Shown: positions 1 through 12,028, counted from the stretch's first letter. The stretch: 64,000 nt of DNA from Clavaria fumosa (GCA_951802425.1 OX637804.1:1612001-1676000), one strand, 5' to 3'. Notes: generated from the letters alone by a model not told the origin. Numbers and translations are program-made.

Positions 1-1018
1 ATTTTTCCTTGCAAGACACGGGCAGGGAAATCGTAAGCATTCCCACCGACAGCAGGGCATGTAGCTCAGTTGAACGACTAGACAACGTGGGCTATATTAA
101 ATATGGCGAAGAAGTTCGTACATTCCTCGGAACTTGGAATAGAGGACTGACCAAGCCGCATGATCCAGGCTTGGGATAAGTATGTGGCGATATCTCTTCC
201 TTCTCCCTCCGATCCCAAGAGAGAGGGTAAAGAAAAAACCATAGTTCTGACTACTCCAACGCCTTGCAGTTATTGGACCAAGCTTACCACCGATGGCGAG
301 ATCACCTGGGGTCGTACGTCTCCCTCTTTACTGACAGGCGCACCCGTGGGTGACGGAGCGACTTCTCTACAGCTGATCCAGATCTCACCCCTAAGGGTTT
401 CGAAGAAGCGCAAGCCGCCAACAACGCGTGGAAAAGGGAGATTTCTAATGGCATCCCGCTGCCACAGAAATTCTATTGCAGCCCGCTGACAAGGGCTATT
501 CAAACATGCATTACGACTTTCCACGACGTTCTTCCGGAAAGCGTTGGGAAGACCATCGTGCTTGAGGTTGAACATTTTCTATTCTGTGAATCATATTGTG
601 CAACAAGGATTGACAGCTGTCCACTTTAAAGAACTTGCGAGAGTGGCATGGCAAATGCACGTGCGACAAACGTCGCACCCGGTCGTATATCCAATTGCGT
701 TTTCCCGATCTTCGGATTGAGCCCGGAATGACGGAGGAAGATGAGATGTGGACTAGTGAGAGAGAGTCGCTTAACGAATGGGTCGCGCGCAATAAGAAGG
801 CCTTGGACCAGATGTTCTCTGGTGATGAAACGGGTAGGGACCTTGCGATATTTCATTTCGATGATCATACAATCTCAACGCGTGTCCTGCACTCTTCCGC
901 AGTAATCTCGGTCTCTGGACATTTAGGGACTGTCTATAGCGTCCTTGAGATAATCGGGAGGAAGTGGTATGAGCTGCCAACTGGAGGTTATTCTTCGATT
1001 TATTTTTCTGTAACGTGA
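1..1018 (+). CDS. Histidine phosphatase (phosphoglycerate mutase-like) family protein, copy 1, 5' end outside the window
   Basis: This is a member of the branch-1 histidine phosphatase superfamily (fungal Pmu1-like group); the substrate is unknown. My exons are <1-32, 82-113, 169-179 (an 11-nt microexon), 270-313, 373-566, 632-833 and 903-1018. The first codons in the window read FFLARHGQG, which is the RHG phosphoacceptor motif. SPLTRAIQTC supplies the second arginine, CDKRRTRSYI is the family block, and SVSGHLGT carries the second catalytic histidine. The N-terminal exons lie left of the window. No stop or frameshift is seen, so the gene looks intact. It is closely related to the copies at 22.8-24.3 kb and 44.1-45.4 kb, with the same intron positions. 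Its 3' flank is duplicated in inverted orientation beside the second copy. Confidence 0.8.
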
Positions 1019-1480
1019 TGGACTCACGATCTGGCAGGAATCATTCCGGTTATCGTGAAGAGGACTTCCCAGCACGAGCCCACTTAGAATGGAAGTGGTT
1101 GTTGAGAGAAGACAGTCAATCACTCGCCTTAGATGTGGGCAAGACTGCCAAGAATTTATAATTGTTCATTGCTCATATCATTCATCCACTGGCACATCAA
1201 TGCGTAGGTGGAGCTCAGCTCCGACTGTGGAATGTGTAAATGCGTGTGGCGGAATGTGCGTGGCCGAGAACAGCATCGACCTCCATTGTGAGTTGTAGCT
1301 ATTTTGGCCCGAGACCGCCAATCCAACCTCGGAAACACCGCGCAAAGCGCACGATGCGCGTAGCATAGCGGCGGTCCATGACGCAAACTCAGACCCACGT
1401 GGCGCTGACTGGCCTGACCCATTTTGCCCGGTCCTTTACCTTCAGTACAGTAAGCCAAAGCGCTGAGGTTCTCGAAGCTT
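1..1480 (+). repeat. Left arm of an inverted segmental duplication
   Basis: The histidine phosphatase gene plus about 460 bp of 3' flank (to about 1480) matches the reverse complement of about 22388-23865 across exons, introns and intergenic DNA. Matching flank segments include the stretch around 1040-1180 and the stretch around 1330-1470. Homology stops near 1480. The left limit is cut by the window edge. Confidence 0.75.
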
Positions 1481-1629
1481 GGCTATAACTTCGAGTCTCC
1501 GGCGCGTCTCCACTCAGTACTGCTCGTTTCCGCCATCAACCGCGGATAGGAAATCTATGAAACGGCAGTGACCTGTGGATAACTTAAACTCCTGCTTAAC
1601 TCTTACTGTGAGCGCACTGACACCCTCCC
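1019..1629. other. Intergenic region, no gene seen
   Basis: Up to about 1480 this is the duplicated 3' flank of the histidine phosphatase. The remainder up to the P450 relic shows no supportable coding region. Confidence 0.6.
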
Positions 1630-3233
1630 ATGGCTCTCGCCCTAGTCCTTCCGGCAATGTTTTATTTCTTTTCGTGTACCGATTATTCCTGCACAAAGAG
1701 CTTCCTGGCCCCAGGTTAGCAGCGCGAACGACATTTTACCAATCGTACTATGACTTGATTCGTGGTGGACACTGCTTAGAAAAGTTAGAGACGCTTCACC
1801 TGCAATATGACAAGGATTCAGAGCCTTCTGCTCCTCCATCTCGTCCTATTCTGACCGGCATCAACAGGCGAAGTCCTGAGAATTGGCCCAAATGAGGTGT
1901 GTGCCCGATTTCTCCTAGATAAATTGACTTGCGGCCACGGCCAGCTTCACTTCAGTGATCCACAAGCACACTGACATCCATTCGCGGGACTCAAGGGTCA
2001 CCAAAGAGCTTGAATACTACCATGCCTTGGGAGCGGCAAATGCATCTACAGGATTAGTCGAGGCGACGGAAGTCAAGGCTAGCCGGGATATCCTAGGTCT
2101 CTTCTTCTCCCAGCGTGCTCGAAACGGTCATCCAAACTGAGGTGTGATGCGCGTATTTTCTTTTGCAATCAAATTTGCCTACTTGTCTCTGTCTCATCAC
2201 CTGATGGTTCGATACGCTCCTGGTTCGGATTTCTTCACACACTGGGTTGACGTACGCTTTGAGGAATCTAATATTCGACATGATTTCGTCGTATGCCTTC
2301 GGTTGATCCTATTCTGCTTTGACCTACCGGGCGTTTTCACATCCCTTGCTTCTCGCCATCGAACAATCCCTTGCTTTATTTTTCCTTTCTGCTACGTTTT
2401 TCCACCTGCGGTGGAGTTGGTCCCTCAATTACCGAACTGGTTTCTTGAACCTTTGAAGCCGAGCTTGAGCTCATTTGGTCAGTTTCGAAAAAAGATATTA
2501 GCGCACAGATCGATCAATTCCTTGTGGATCCAGACGTGCACCACCGCGAAGAGCATGATGTTATTTATCAACGTCTCCTCGGCCCTGGGCAAACAAAAGG
2601 TCCAGTCTCTAGTGGCAGAGGCCTACAACCTTCTCCTTGCTGGCACCGACACGACTGCAAATGCCGTCACCATTGGGGTGTTTTCAGTCAGATGTTTACC
2701 GAATGTTAATCCAGGAGATGTTGATGTTATGGCCAGATAAGGATGTGAAGAAGCTACCATACTTGGTGAGTCAGATACTACGTTCATCGCGTTGCAGTGT
2801 CTGACACGGGCGTCCGCGCGCATCGCAGACCGCAATCATCAAAGAATCATTGAGATTCTCATACAGAGTTGTTAGCCGCTTTCCGCATGTCATGGGTCCC
2901 GACGCCATGGAGGTTGCGGGTACGCTTTTGGACCCCTCTCGATTTGACCCCGAACGCTGGCTGGGTCCGGAAGCGAAAGAGTTGAAGACATACCTCGTGC
3001 TGTTCTCGAGAGGGCCAAGGAGTTGCCCCGGAATCAAGTATGTAGCATGGTGCAAGATGGAGATGCAAATGCATGAAACCACGCCAGAATCCCCGCCCGC
3101 GATTCCGCACGAAGTGCTTCAACTGACAAAAAACGGTTTGTGCTGTTTAGATGGAAGGACTTCGAATTTTTACTTCCTGCCTCTGTATCGCGGGAAGCCT
3201 TTCGATGCCATATTACGGGTGCGGGAGGATTAG
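1630..3233 (+). pseudogene. Cytochrome P450 monooxygenase pseudogene
   Basis: Fragments of a fungal microsomal P450 follow one another in family order but in shifting frames. They are: a hydrophobic start (MALALVLPAMFYF), the proline hinge region ELPGPRLAA (about 1700), RIGPNE and FSDPQAH (about 1875-1965), the oxygen-binding helix AGTDTT (about 2640), the ExxR motif ESLR (about 2850), RFDPERW, and the heme loop FSRGPRSCPG (about 3005-3035). Breaks include a frameshift right after SDPQAH that meets a TGA, a frame change between the N-terminal anchor and the hinge, deletion of most of the sequence after the heme cysteine, and another frame change near 3160 before the C-terminal LPLYRGKPFDA. 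The heme cysteine itself is still present. I judge it non-functional; heavy unpredicted splicing is a weak alternative. Confidence 0.75.
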
Positions 3234-3413
3234 ATTGAACGTACCAGAGGCACAGGCTTCGGAGTCCTTTATTACCGCTACCGCAATTCATGTTCGTTCA
3301 TTGTGGAAAATCACATGATATGGCCTTTTGTCGATCAGGCGGACACACTCAGTCGCGGTGCTGCCACACAGCACATTTCCTGACGGCGACGACGACGACG
3401 ACAGATTATACCA

Positions 3414-6399
3414 ATGACACTCCACTCAAAACAGCTGTTTGGTCACCCACCTTCGTCGCGCACCTCACTGACTATCGCGCTCGTTGCCTTGCTGCTTCTA
3501 CGTTCCCGTGTTCTCTCTATACCAAAAGATATCCTTTCTAAAGTCAAAGCAGTCGCGCGTGGGAAGCCCCTCGACTCAGAAACCCTCGCGCAAGTGTTAG
3601 AGCAAGTCTACGTTAATCGCGAGGACGGAGGGAAAACCCTTCTTGTACCTGTCCAGGACAAGTATGTTGCCGAGGTGCGTTCATATACCACGATCGAGTT
3701 CATGCCGTACATTTTCTACTCTAGGTGCCAATATATCCTATCTCTCCAGCCAAACTAGCTGCCGACAAGCACCATTTTCCTCTTCTCCCGCTGTCCGCCA
3801 GGGCGAAGCCCAATATAGATGCCGCCTTGCTTCGTCAGCTGCGAGCCATACTCTTCCGCATCGGTTTCTCAAAGTTCAGATCAAAGGAAACGGTAATTGT
3901 TTTTGCACACACCTTCTTTCTTGTCACGAGGACCGTGTTAAGCATCGCCGGCGCGCGGTTGGATGGCCGGATCGTTCGGGACTTGGTACGGTTCAGTTAA
4001 CCAGAATCTTGCTTGTACCCAGATGCCAATTGCTTTCTCCCTCGTCGCAGGTCAGCGCGAACGGGAAAGGATTTATTCAGGGGCTAGGCCTTTGGTTTCT
4101 GCTCGCTATCCCGAGCACTTACACTAATTCTATGGTAATTATTCATTCTCTCCTACATGACCTACGTCTCATCATGAGACCATGTCTTGTAGCTTCGTCA
4201 CTTCCAATCAAAGCTCTCTCACCGTCTGCGTACACGTCTATCACGCTACATTCTCGACCTTTATTTGTCTTCCTTCCCAGATCTTCGGTACTACAGAACT
4301 GGATTGGAGGGCGTGGACCAATATATCACCGCAGACGTAGAAGCTTGGGCCGAGAGTTTGTCCAACTTATAGTGAGTACCCGTTTGGCTGTTTTGCAGCC
4401 CTGCCGAGAGCTCATACCGCTGCGCCAGCGGTAACACACTCAAACCCCTTCTCGATCTGGTACTCTTCACGGCCAAATTATCCGGCTCGCTCGGTGTGCG
4501 AGGCACGATCCTGCTCTTTGCAAACTACTACGTCACGGCCTCGATTTTGCGGGCCGTCACACCCGCATTCGGCCGGTTAGCCGCCGTGGAAGCCAGGTTG
4601 GAGGGTGAGTACAGGGCTGGGATGAGTCGTGTCGGCAGGGACAGCGAAGAAATTGCGTGAGCAGGCTGCCACTCGTCATCTCTACTGACGATTCTATATA
4701 TTCCCTTAGATTTTACGACGGAGGCCGACGCGAGAAAGATATACTGACTCGTGCATATATGAGGCTGATCAAACACGTCAACTCAATTTACAAAGTAGGC
4801 TTTCTTCTATTCATCTGTATAACCTACATGGTCTAAAGTCCTTTTGGCGACGCAATTCGTTCAGATTCGGATCGCATATGAATGGACCGAGGATTTTGTC
4901 ATCAAGTATTTGTGGTCTGCAGCGGGATATGGGCTCATCGGCGTTCCTCTATTGCTTGCTCGGACTCGTACGATAGGCGTCCAGACGGAAAAGAAAATCG
5001 AACCTGGTGGAACAGACGATGCAATCGCTGATCGAACAGAGTGTACGTTATGAGTGATCAGGTCCTCAGGCCTTGCGGGATAACTGAAAGGTGTCATATT
5101 CAACGCAGCATACATCTCCAACAGACGTCTTCTCCTCTCTCTTGCGGATGCAGGCGGACGAATCATGTACGCATACAAGGACTTGCTCGAACTGGCGGGT
5201 CTCACCACGCGACTTTACACGCTTCTTTCGACGCTGCATAACCTTCCTCCACTGTCGTCAGGTACGAGCCGCGCGGACGGTGCATTCGAGCTCCGGCACG
5301 TCGATGTCGGAGTCCCGTCTGCAGGTCTCGCCATGCATCAAAACAACACCGAATCGAGCGAGCGCGAGGGTGGCTCCGAAGGCGATTCAATGCCGCTACC
5401 ACTACCACCACCACCACCATTAGTCCGAGACCTGTCCCTTGTGCTCAAGGAGGGCGAGCATCTCATGATCGCGGGGAGCAACGGCGTCGGCAAGACAGCC
5501 GTCGCGCGCGTCTTGGCGGGTATTTGGGCGCCACAGGGAGGTCCGCTCGCTGAGGTACGACGACCCCCAGCGGCAACGGCGGCCGCTTCCTTGTCTGGCA
5601 GCGGGGGCCTGCGGCTACGGAAGTCGGTGTATGTGGTACCACAGCGGGCGTACATGGTGGAGGGCAGCCTGATGGACCAGATCATCTACCCGCACTCATA
5701 CACCGAGTTTGTGGAGACGGGCACGACGGAGGCGGACCTAGTGCGGATTTTGGAGATGGTGTCGCTGAAATATCTGCCTGAGCGCGAAGGGGGTTGGCTT
5801 ACGCGCAAGGAGTGGAGAGACGTGTTGAGTGGCGGGGAGAAGCAGCGTGTGAGTGCGATTGCGTCCGTCCTGATTGATCGTGGTTTGCTGATTTGCCGCA
5901 ACAGATGGCGATGGCCAGAGTCTTCTACCACCGACCAAGATACGCCATTTTGGACGGTCGGTGCTTTATCCTTGATCTGTTGCGGCGTAGGGGTCGTGCC
6001 TTGACCGGCGGTTTTAGAATGTACAAGCGCGGTGTCCAGCGATGTCGAAGGCCGGATGTACGAATACGCCAAAGCGCTTGGCATCACGCTCATAACCATC
6101 TCCATACGGTAAGAAACTATATCTCATCTCACATACTTTTCCACCTCACGACCTTGTCTTCTTTCTCCACAATGCCCCCAAGTCCCTCTCTGGCTAAGTA
6201 CCACACACAACTCCTGACGCTGACTGGCGACGGCACGGGTGGGTGGTCGCTCATACGTGTAGGCACGGCGGAGGAGCGCGTCGGCATCGACCGCGAGATC
6301 GCGATGCTGGAAGAGAAGCTCGCCGAGGTGGACTCGTGGGAGCGCCGCGTGAAGGAGCTGGATGAATTGTTGGGCGCCCAAGGGACAGCGCACGCGTGA
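3414..6399 (+). CDS. Peroxisomal ABC half-transporter, ABCD/Pxa family (long-chain fatty acyl-CoA import)
   Basis: The protein is a half-size ABC transporter of the ALDP/Pxa family, which moves long-chain acyl-CoA into peroxisomes as a dimer. Exons: 3414-3674, 3725-3985, 4051-4134, 4193-4371, 4429-4656, 4710-4794, 4865-5042, 5109-5848, 5905-5956, 6018-6108, 6183-6399 (791 aa, normal for the family). The membrane domain includes the family blocks SIAGARLDGRIVRDL and YYRTGLEGVDQYI. The nucleotide-binding domain has Walker A GSNGVGKT (548-555), Q-loop VPQRAYM, signature LSGGEKQR (665-672) and Walker B YAILDE (to 690). The H-loop reads TISIRPSL where the family normally has a histidine before RPSL. 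A poly-proline insert (PLPLPPPPP) precedes the ATPase domain. The start is the first in-frame ATG with a hydrophobic N-terminus. PXA1 versus PXA2 cannot be decided. Confidence 0.9.
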
Positions 6400-7603
6400 G
6401 AATGGTATGCCATCCGGCGGTTCCTTTGGTCCTTGTCGTTCCGCCACTAAGAATGATCTTGTGAAGGGTGCCTGTGTAATCTGTTGGGTCTGGGTAGAGA
6501 CGTAGAATCACATTCTTGTATTATATATACGGTTATCGACGTACTTGTTGGAATAATGGCGAGAGATTTTTCGTCGAATCCCGAGGAGGGCTCGTACCCC
6601 AGCCAGCCAACCCCACACGTCTATGTTCAGCCCCTGTCATACCGAAGCTTCGGCTCTCGGACATATCTTTTGGCTTTGCCACTAATTTGCGGCGCCTCTC
6701 CTTCACAACCGTCTCTGATGGACGAGGGGCAATATCGTCACGGAGATCAGAGATCATCAGCAACATGCTCTGTGTGTGCCTTCTTATCACGGTTAGGCCA
6801 GGGTCAATCAAAACATGAGGTACCACGTAGCGTTGTTCATTGCATCAACTGGGGTGCAAGGCTAACTAAACTACAAGTCAAAAAATTTGAGTACAACGAC
6901 GCGAGGCACAGGCGGACAGATCTATCATCTCATGCTCATTACTATACTGCTTCCGCGGCTCTGACGCTAGTGAGGATGGCAACACAACATGACAGGATAC
7001 AAAAAAATAATGAATGGGTTGGGAGGTCGAGGGTAACCACACGACGGAGACCAATTCTTGCATGGCAGATAAATCGTGTCGAGGCTGCCATCAACAAAAT
7101 ATGGCAGAAACAACCAGGGTCCAGTAACGATCAAGCTCGATCACGACCCTGATCAACGGTGAGACGCAAAGTTACGGCGTTCGTCAAGGACGTCGGCGAA
7201 ATGATGAGAATGTGAAATGAAGGAATTGGATAAATTATGCCCTCATCAAGGAAACCGTTTCCCCAAGAAAGGAAAGTCTAAAAACACAACAAACCAACAA
7301 AGAGGACAAGTCGGGGAGAAATGGAATCGGAAACGGTCGCCCAGAAAGAAGAAAAAAGGTGGGGAGAGAGATGATTGTGCTTGATCTTGGTAATTAAATA
7401 CAAATCATGAAAGAGGGCAATAAAAACATTTCAATAGGGTAAAGAAAAGGGGGGCAAAAAAAGATCGCGGGGGTGGCGTCCAGACCGGTGAAATCAGTTG
7501 GCTGTGTTTTGGAGTGATGAAGCGACGGAGCACACAGTTCGAGAAGAGAAAGCTGATGAGAAGAAAGGACATGGAGCATAGGGTGCATTTGGGGCCAACG
7601 GGC
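6400..7603. other. Convergent intergenic region, no gene seen
   Basis: This lies between the 3' ends of the ABC transporter and the G-alpha gene. It contains a 222-codon open frame (6484-7152) without recognisable protein features and AT-rich stretches; I see no supportable gene. Confidence 0.6.
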
Positions 7604-10045
7604 TTATGCGATCAATTGGCTGTGTACGAGGTGTTGACGCAGGACGAAGTCTTGCACTGCACAAGGACAGACCGCATCAGCGGCAAGGAAAACACTTGGA
7701 CAAGGAAAGCTCACCGTTCGTTAGTATGAGCTTCGTCGCAGCAATGTCCTTTGATTTCCCCATACGCGAGGCGCGTTGGCAAAGAAGAATCGACAAAATA
7801 GAAAGACGCGGGGAACTCACGGTAACAGAGGTGAAGTGGCAGAAGAAACCTCTCGGCTCCACCGACATCTCCTTTTGTATCCTCGAGAACTTCTTCTTGA
7901 GGTCTACGCCGAATCCCAGAAAAAACGAAACATCATTCCCTCTCCGCCCACGTATCCACAGATAGCAAGGCCTGCACTCACAGTTGGACGCGCTCTCAAA
8001 ATCATTCGGCCGATCGCCATACGACACGATGTAGTCCGCCAACCGTACACCCGCCATCAGCTTCGCCTTCAAAATATCGCACTTGTTCAAGAAAAGCACC
8101 AGATTCGTCCCTTTGAGCAACGGGTTCGACACAATCGACCTCCAAAGCAACACCGAGTCCTCCTACCAACCAGGAACGGGAACAAACACCCAGGAACAGA
8201 TATGAGCGCTGTTTCATGAATGAGAGACAGCATACACGCACCAGTCTGTTCACCCTTGGGTCTTCTGCCAGCACCTGATCAAAACAGCTGATGGGCGCTA
8301 GGAAGATGACAGCGTTGATGTCGTCCATGAACGGCGCCCACGCGGCTAGGAACAAAGGTATGCAGAAAGAACCGAATTAATCATAAGGTGCGTACCTCGC
8401 TGGGTAGCGCCAAAAAAAGGAATCAAATCAGATGGGGTTGGGGCAAGCCAGTGCCGACCACGACTCACGAGCGATCTCTGCCCTCCAACGTCGAACACCC
8501 GCCAATCATGGCTCACCGCGTGCCCCGTACACGTCATGGTGAAGCGATATTCCGTGATGCCCAGCGTCTTAATCCGTGCCCTGAGGATGTCTTCTGCAAA
8601 AACAACGCGTTGAATAAAACACGTGAATTGCCCAAAAACAATCTCTGCCTTACCATCTGTCGGGACGTAGCGCAGCTGCGTCACTCGTTCCAGAGCATCC
8701 AAAAAGCTAGATTCCGGGGCCGTGTCAATGAATAAAACATGTGTAAAATATCCAAAGAAAAAGTTCTCTCACAATCCTGACGTCTCCTCCAACCTCAGCT
8801 TCTTCCTGACCAGAAACTCCTTGACAGCAGGGTCGTTCCACAGCCGTATCATATCAGGCGCACACGCATGGATGAGCGCCCCGCAATCTCGTGGGTCGTC
8901 AAAATCAATGACGCCCGGTCCTTTCCCGATAGCCAGCCCATTCGATTCCGTCGCCGTTCCAGGCAGCAGCCGTTTCACCACACCTCGCCAAGCGCTCGAG
9001 TTCACCGCGAGATCGCGCGGCGCCTTCTCGTGCGCTAGCGCATGCACCCCGTTCGAGTCCGGCGTCGGACCGACCGGCACCGCGCCCTCGTCACGGAGGA
9101 GCACTGCCCCCTCCGGGTTTAGCCGACGCAACAGCGCCTCCTCCACCTGCACGAGCGGCGACAATCGTATGCGCAGGAGACGCAGCTCCGGTGAGAGCGG
9201 CAGCTGGTCCTGTGATGCAAGGGACGATGCCGACGTAAATGATGACGCGGATGTGGACTTACGCAGGTGACCTACCGGTGGGTGCAGTGGTGACGTGGAT
9301 GAATGGTGCGATGATGGGGGCGACGAGAGCGATGTAGACATCGACTTGGACGGCGGCGAGCACGGGGAGGTGTGCTGCCGTTGTTCGGCCATGGCGTTGA
9401 CGGCGGAGGAGCGCGGGCTGCCATTACCGCTACCGTTATCGGGCCCCAAGGCGTCGAGGATGAATCGGATGGAGCGGACAATGTTGAGCTGAATGACTGT
9501 CCGCCATGAGGCACGTTCAGCGTTGAAAGCCTGTGTTCGGGGGAAAATTTTGGAGTTGGAGACCATGGACCAATATAAATGTGCCGTTAGTCCGTCGTAC
9601 CTTTGGGGACTCCAACAGTTGGAAATCTATTGAGAGGTACGAAGTTGTGAGAGCGCCCGAAGCATAAGACAGAACAAGACGCACTCTTCAGCGTGGTGGA
9701 CTTTCCTTGTTGCAAATATGTATTAGCCTTGTCGGCTCAGATGCCCTGTAATAAACGTACGTACCTGACTCGCTTTGACCTGGAGAACCGGGGGACAAAT
9801 ATTAACAAGAAGGGCCCAAACAAGCGCAGGAAGCAACAGCATGCACCAAGGAGAAGAATCTTGACCGGCTTTGGGGCCTTCTTGAGGGCGAGACGCTCTC
9901 TGTTAATGTCCGCATCGATGGCATCTGAGATCTCCTTGGCTCTCCGCTCGGCCAATAAGCGCGCCTCGCGTGCTTCCGGGGTCTCGTTTGGGGGCGGTGC
10001 GAGTGCGAGGGTGAGAGGGTCCTCTTCACGGACTCGTGCGGGCAT
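7604..10045 (-). CDS. Heterotrimeric G protein alpha subunit, atypical basidiomycete type
   Basis: GTP-binding alpha subunit acting downstream of seven-helix receptors. Exons (transcript order): 10045-9847, 9779-9765 (15 nt), 9705-9685 (21 nt), 9626-9601 (26 nt), 9530-8773, 8706-8654, 8593-8465, 8345-8242, 8162-7982, 7903-7821, 7748-7715, 7656-7604; 551 aa against about 350 usual. The P-loop GQSESGKST (67-75) is assembled from three exons. Catalytic arginine R364 lies in RARIKTLGIT, switch II DVGGQR contains Q396, and NKCD (461-464) sets guanine specificity. Odd points: the N-terminus MPARVREED has no Gly2 for myristoylation and no nearby cysteine. Residues about 116-201 are a Ser/Pro-rich low-complexity insert in the helical domain. 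The C-terminus ends HSQLIA, without the cysteine targeted by pertussis toxin in some Gα. The donor of the exon ending at 8465 is weak and uncertain. Confidence 0.88.
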
Positions 10046-11204
10046 TGTGGCTGTCAGGCGTGGGCGGTGATGAAGGGAAAGAACAACGGCGGTGAAGGAG
10101 GGAAGGAGGGAAGCAGAAGGAGGAGGGTGAAATGAAGGAGGAGGAATGGGAAAGGGGATGGCTGTGTTACGTTGTATTTGATTATGCTCGTTTACCTTAT
10201 ATGGTAATCAAGGTATTACATAATACACGGATGCAATTCCGTCGTTGCCTGGCCTTTGCAACCTATAGCACCCATCCCCCGGCTTACCCCGTTTTGGACA
10301 GACGTATATGAAATGGGTACAACTGCCGAGGCGAGGGCGACGATGTCAGAATTGCGTTTGGTAGTATCAGCGACGGACCGCGAGGACGCTATCACACATC
10401 AGACGGGCGATCGCGTGTTATGAAGCCCTCACAATCAGACTCGCGCAGTGCACCCTTGATCCACAATCAGATCCAGAGTTAGACGATGATGGAGACGGAG
10501 GACTCGGAAATCTAGGTAAATCACGGTCACCGGAGTGGGCTGGGACATGTTCTAAACCATTGCCCCTCTTGAGCACGAACTTCTGTAGGGTTGATTCTAC
10601 GTGTTGTTGTTGTTGTTGTCTCCATCAATGAGAGGATCACTGGAAGGAGCTCGTGTTAGACGCGGGTGCCTGTAGACTCGAGCCTGAAGGCCTGAAGCCT
10701 AAGGGACAACCATGGCGACTTGGCAATCTAAATCACAGCAGACAGGATGTGTTTCACGATATTCGACGCAGTGTAAAATGATTTCATTATAGCAACACAA
10801 TTGAGAGGCAATAAGCGTCTTTCCTAAATCCTAAAGATCCGCTGAGTAGCAACAAGTCGAAGAAGCCACATTATCAACCAGAGCTGATATTCAAAGCTTG
10901 ACTCGATTCGATGTGATTGACTCGCTGGAGAGACCTCGATTTTGCTCGTGAGGTGAAATTCCTGATACTGTGTCGTCCACGCTGGGCTTCACGTTGGGAT
11001 GAGTCCATCTACGTTGCGGTGCTATCCGGCGACGTCGAGGGCCCCTTCTGGGAAAGAGTTTGATGTCGGCGGTGGGGTGCGTTGACAACTCTGGCCATAC
11101 ACCGTTGACTGGCAATCTCGACCCGCAGCGCACATCAATTGTCAGAACATCAACGAACCTCGAGTTGAACGAAAAAAGATTGACAGTTGACGTCTAGAGC
11201 CAAA
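10046..11204. other. Intergenic region upstream of the G-alpha gene
   Basis: The sequence just upstream of the G-alpha start is purine-rich on the plus strand (GGAGGAAGG-like runs at 10090-10160). A short TTG repeat lies near 10605. No coding region is supported. Confidence 0.55.
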
Positions 11205-11420
11205 ATAGTAGCTGGGGTTGGCCCCGAATTGGTCGTGTCAAAGCAGAAATAAGACGTACAACCAGGAATAGCTGCAAGAAAGGAACAACCGAATGAAACA
11301 TCGTCAATTCGCAAGACGAACGAAGAGAAAATTAGCCCACCGCAGGTCTCGACGCACGTTGTGTTCAGTCACTATGTGATACGGGCAAAACGGCTTGATA
11401 CCAGTGACACCCTCGCAAGT
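11205..11420 (-). pseudogene. Decayed sixth member of the secreted-protein array
   Basis: On the minus strand, sequence around 11205-11285 reads AIPGCTSYFCFDTTNSG. This aligns with exon 2 of the 19.9-20.6 kb gene (AIPSCLSYYFFEGTNSG), preceded by the same kind of CAG acceptor. About 90 bp further upstream GIKPFCPYHIVTEHN followed by GTGCGT resembles the end of exon 1 (LKPYCEY...). After TTNSG the conserved block PKLPYWFC is lost, and no signal peptide or acidic region can be recovered. It looks like a degenerate copy closest to the most divergent array member. Confidence 0.5.
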
Positions 11421-12028
11421 GGCTCTCCGCGCATTTTGCACAAAGAGCACCTCGGGCTTGACGAATGTGAGTGTGTTCGCGCTATGGATGCTTGTTGGGT
11501 GGTCAAACAAGAAGGCGTCCGCTAGAGCAACGAGAAGGTATTTCGAGGGAGCGAGTGCACAAACAAGCAGGCGGTCTCTCGGATCGAGCAACTCCATTCT
11601 TTCGAAGGACTTTCACTGCGTCTTATACGCACCCCTACCCCCCAAACCCCACCAAGGGTCGCTGATCATCCACCAACGTGTTGAATGAAGACACTGAGTC
11701 CCCTCAAGGCAGAAATGAACCAACGTGTCTCTTATCGTGCAAGCGCCGTCGGAACGGCTCCACCAATCAAGGATTGAAGCTATTGGAGCGAAGCCAAACT
11801 GAAATCTTTATTTTATTACTGTCACATGAGAAACTTTGAGACGGCAGGCAGGGGGCTCAATTTCTGAAGTCCTGGAAATAATTCTCATCCACCACTCGCA
11901 GAAGTCCTTGGTTACTTCACGAACCATTCTCTGTTGTTCATTTACGACTGTTTTGTTTTTAAAGAAAGGCAACGAATACGGGGGTTCAGAAAGGAAACAT
12001 CACAACCGATTTTCCAAACGAATACCAC
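11421..12028. other. Intergenic DNA at the downstream edge of the array
   Basis: From about 11822 onward the sequence is the first repeat unit's 3' flank. The rest holds nothing I recognise. Confidence 0.5.

Noticed and set aside
2144..2740. 198-codon open frame as a separate gene
   Set aside because: It strings together P450 fragments (including AGTDTT) with intron-like sequence, so it belongs to the P450 relic.
6484..7152. 222-codon plus-strand open frame
   Set aside because: Composition is random-looking, no domain or repeated motif is visible, and it lies between two convergent 3' ends.
11304..11597. 97-codon minus-strand open frame as an intact secreted protein
   Set aside because: Only its last part resembles the array family and no signal peptide is present; treated as a decayed copy.
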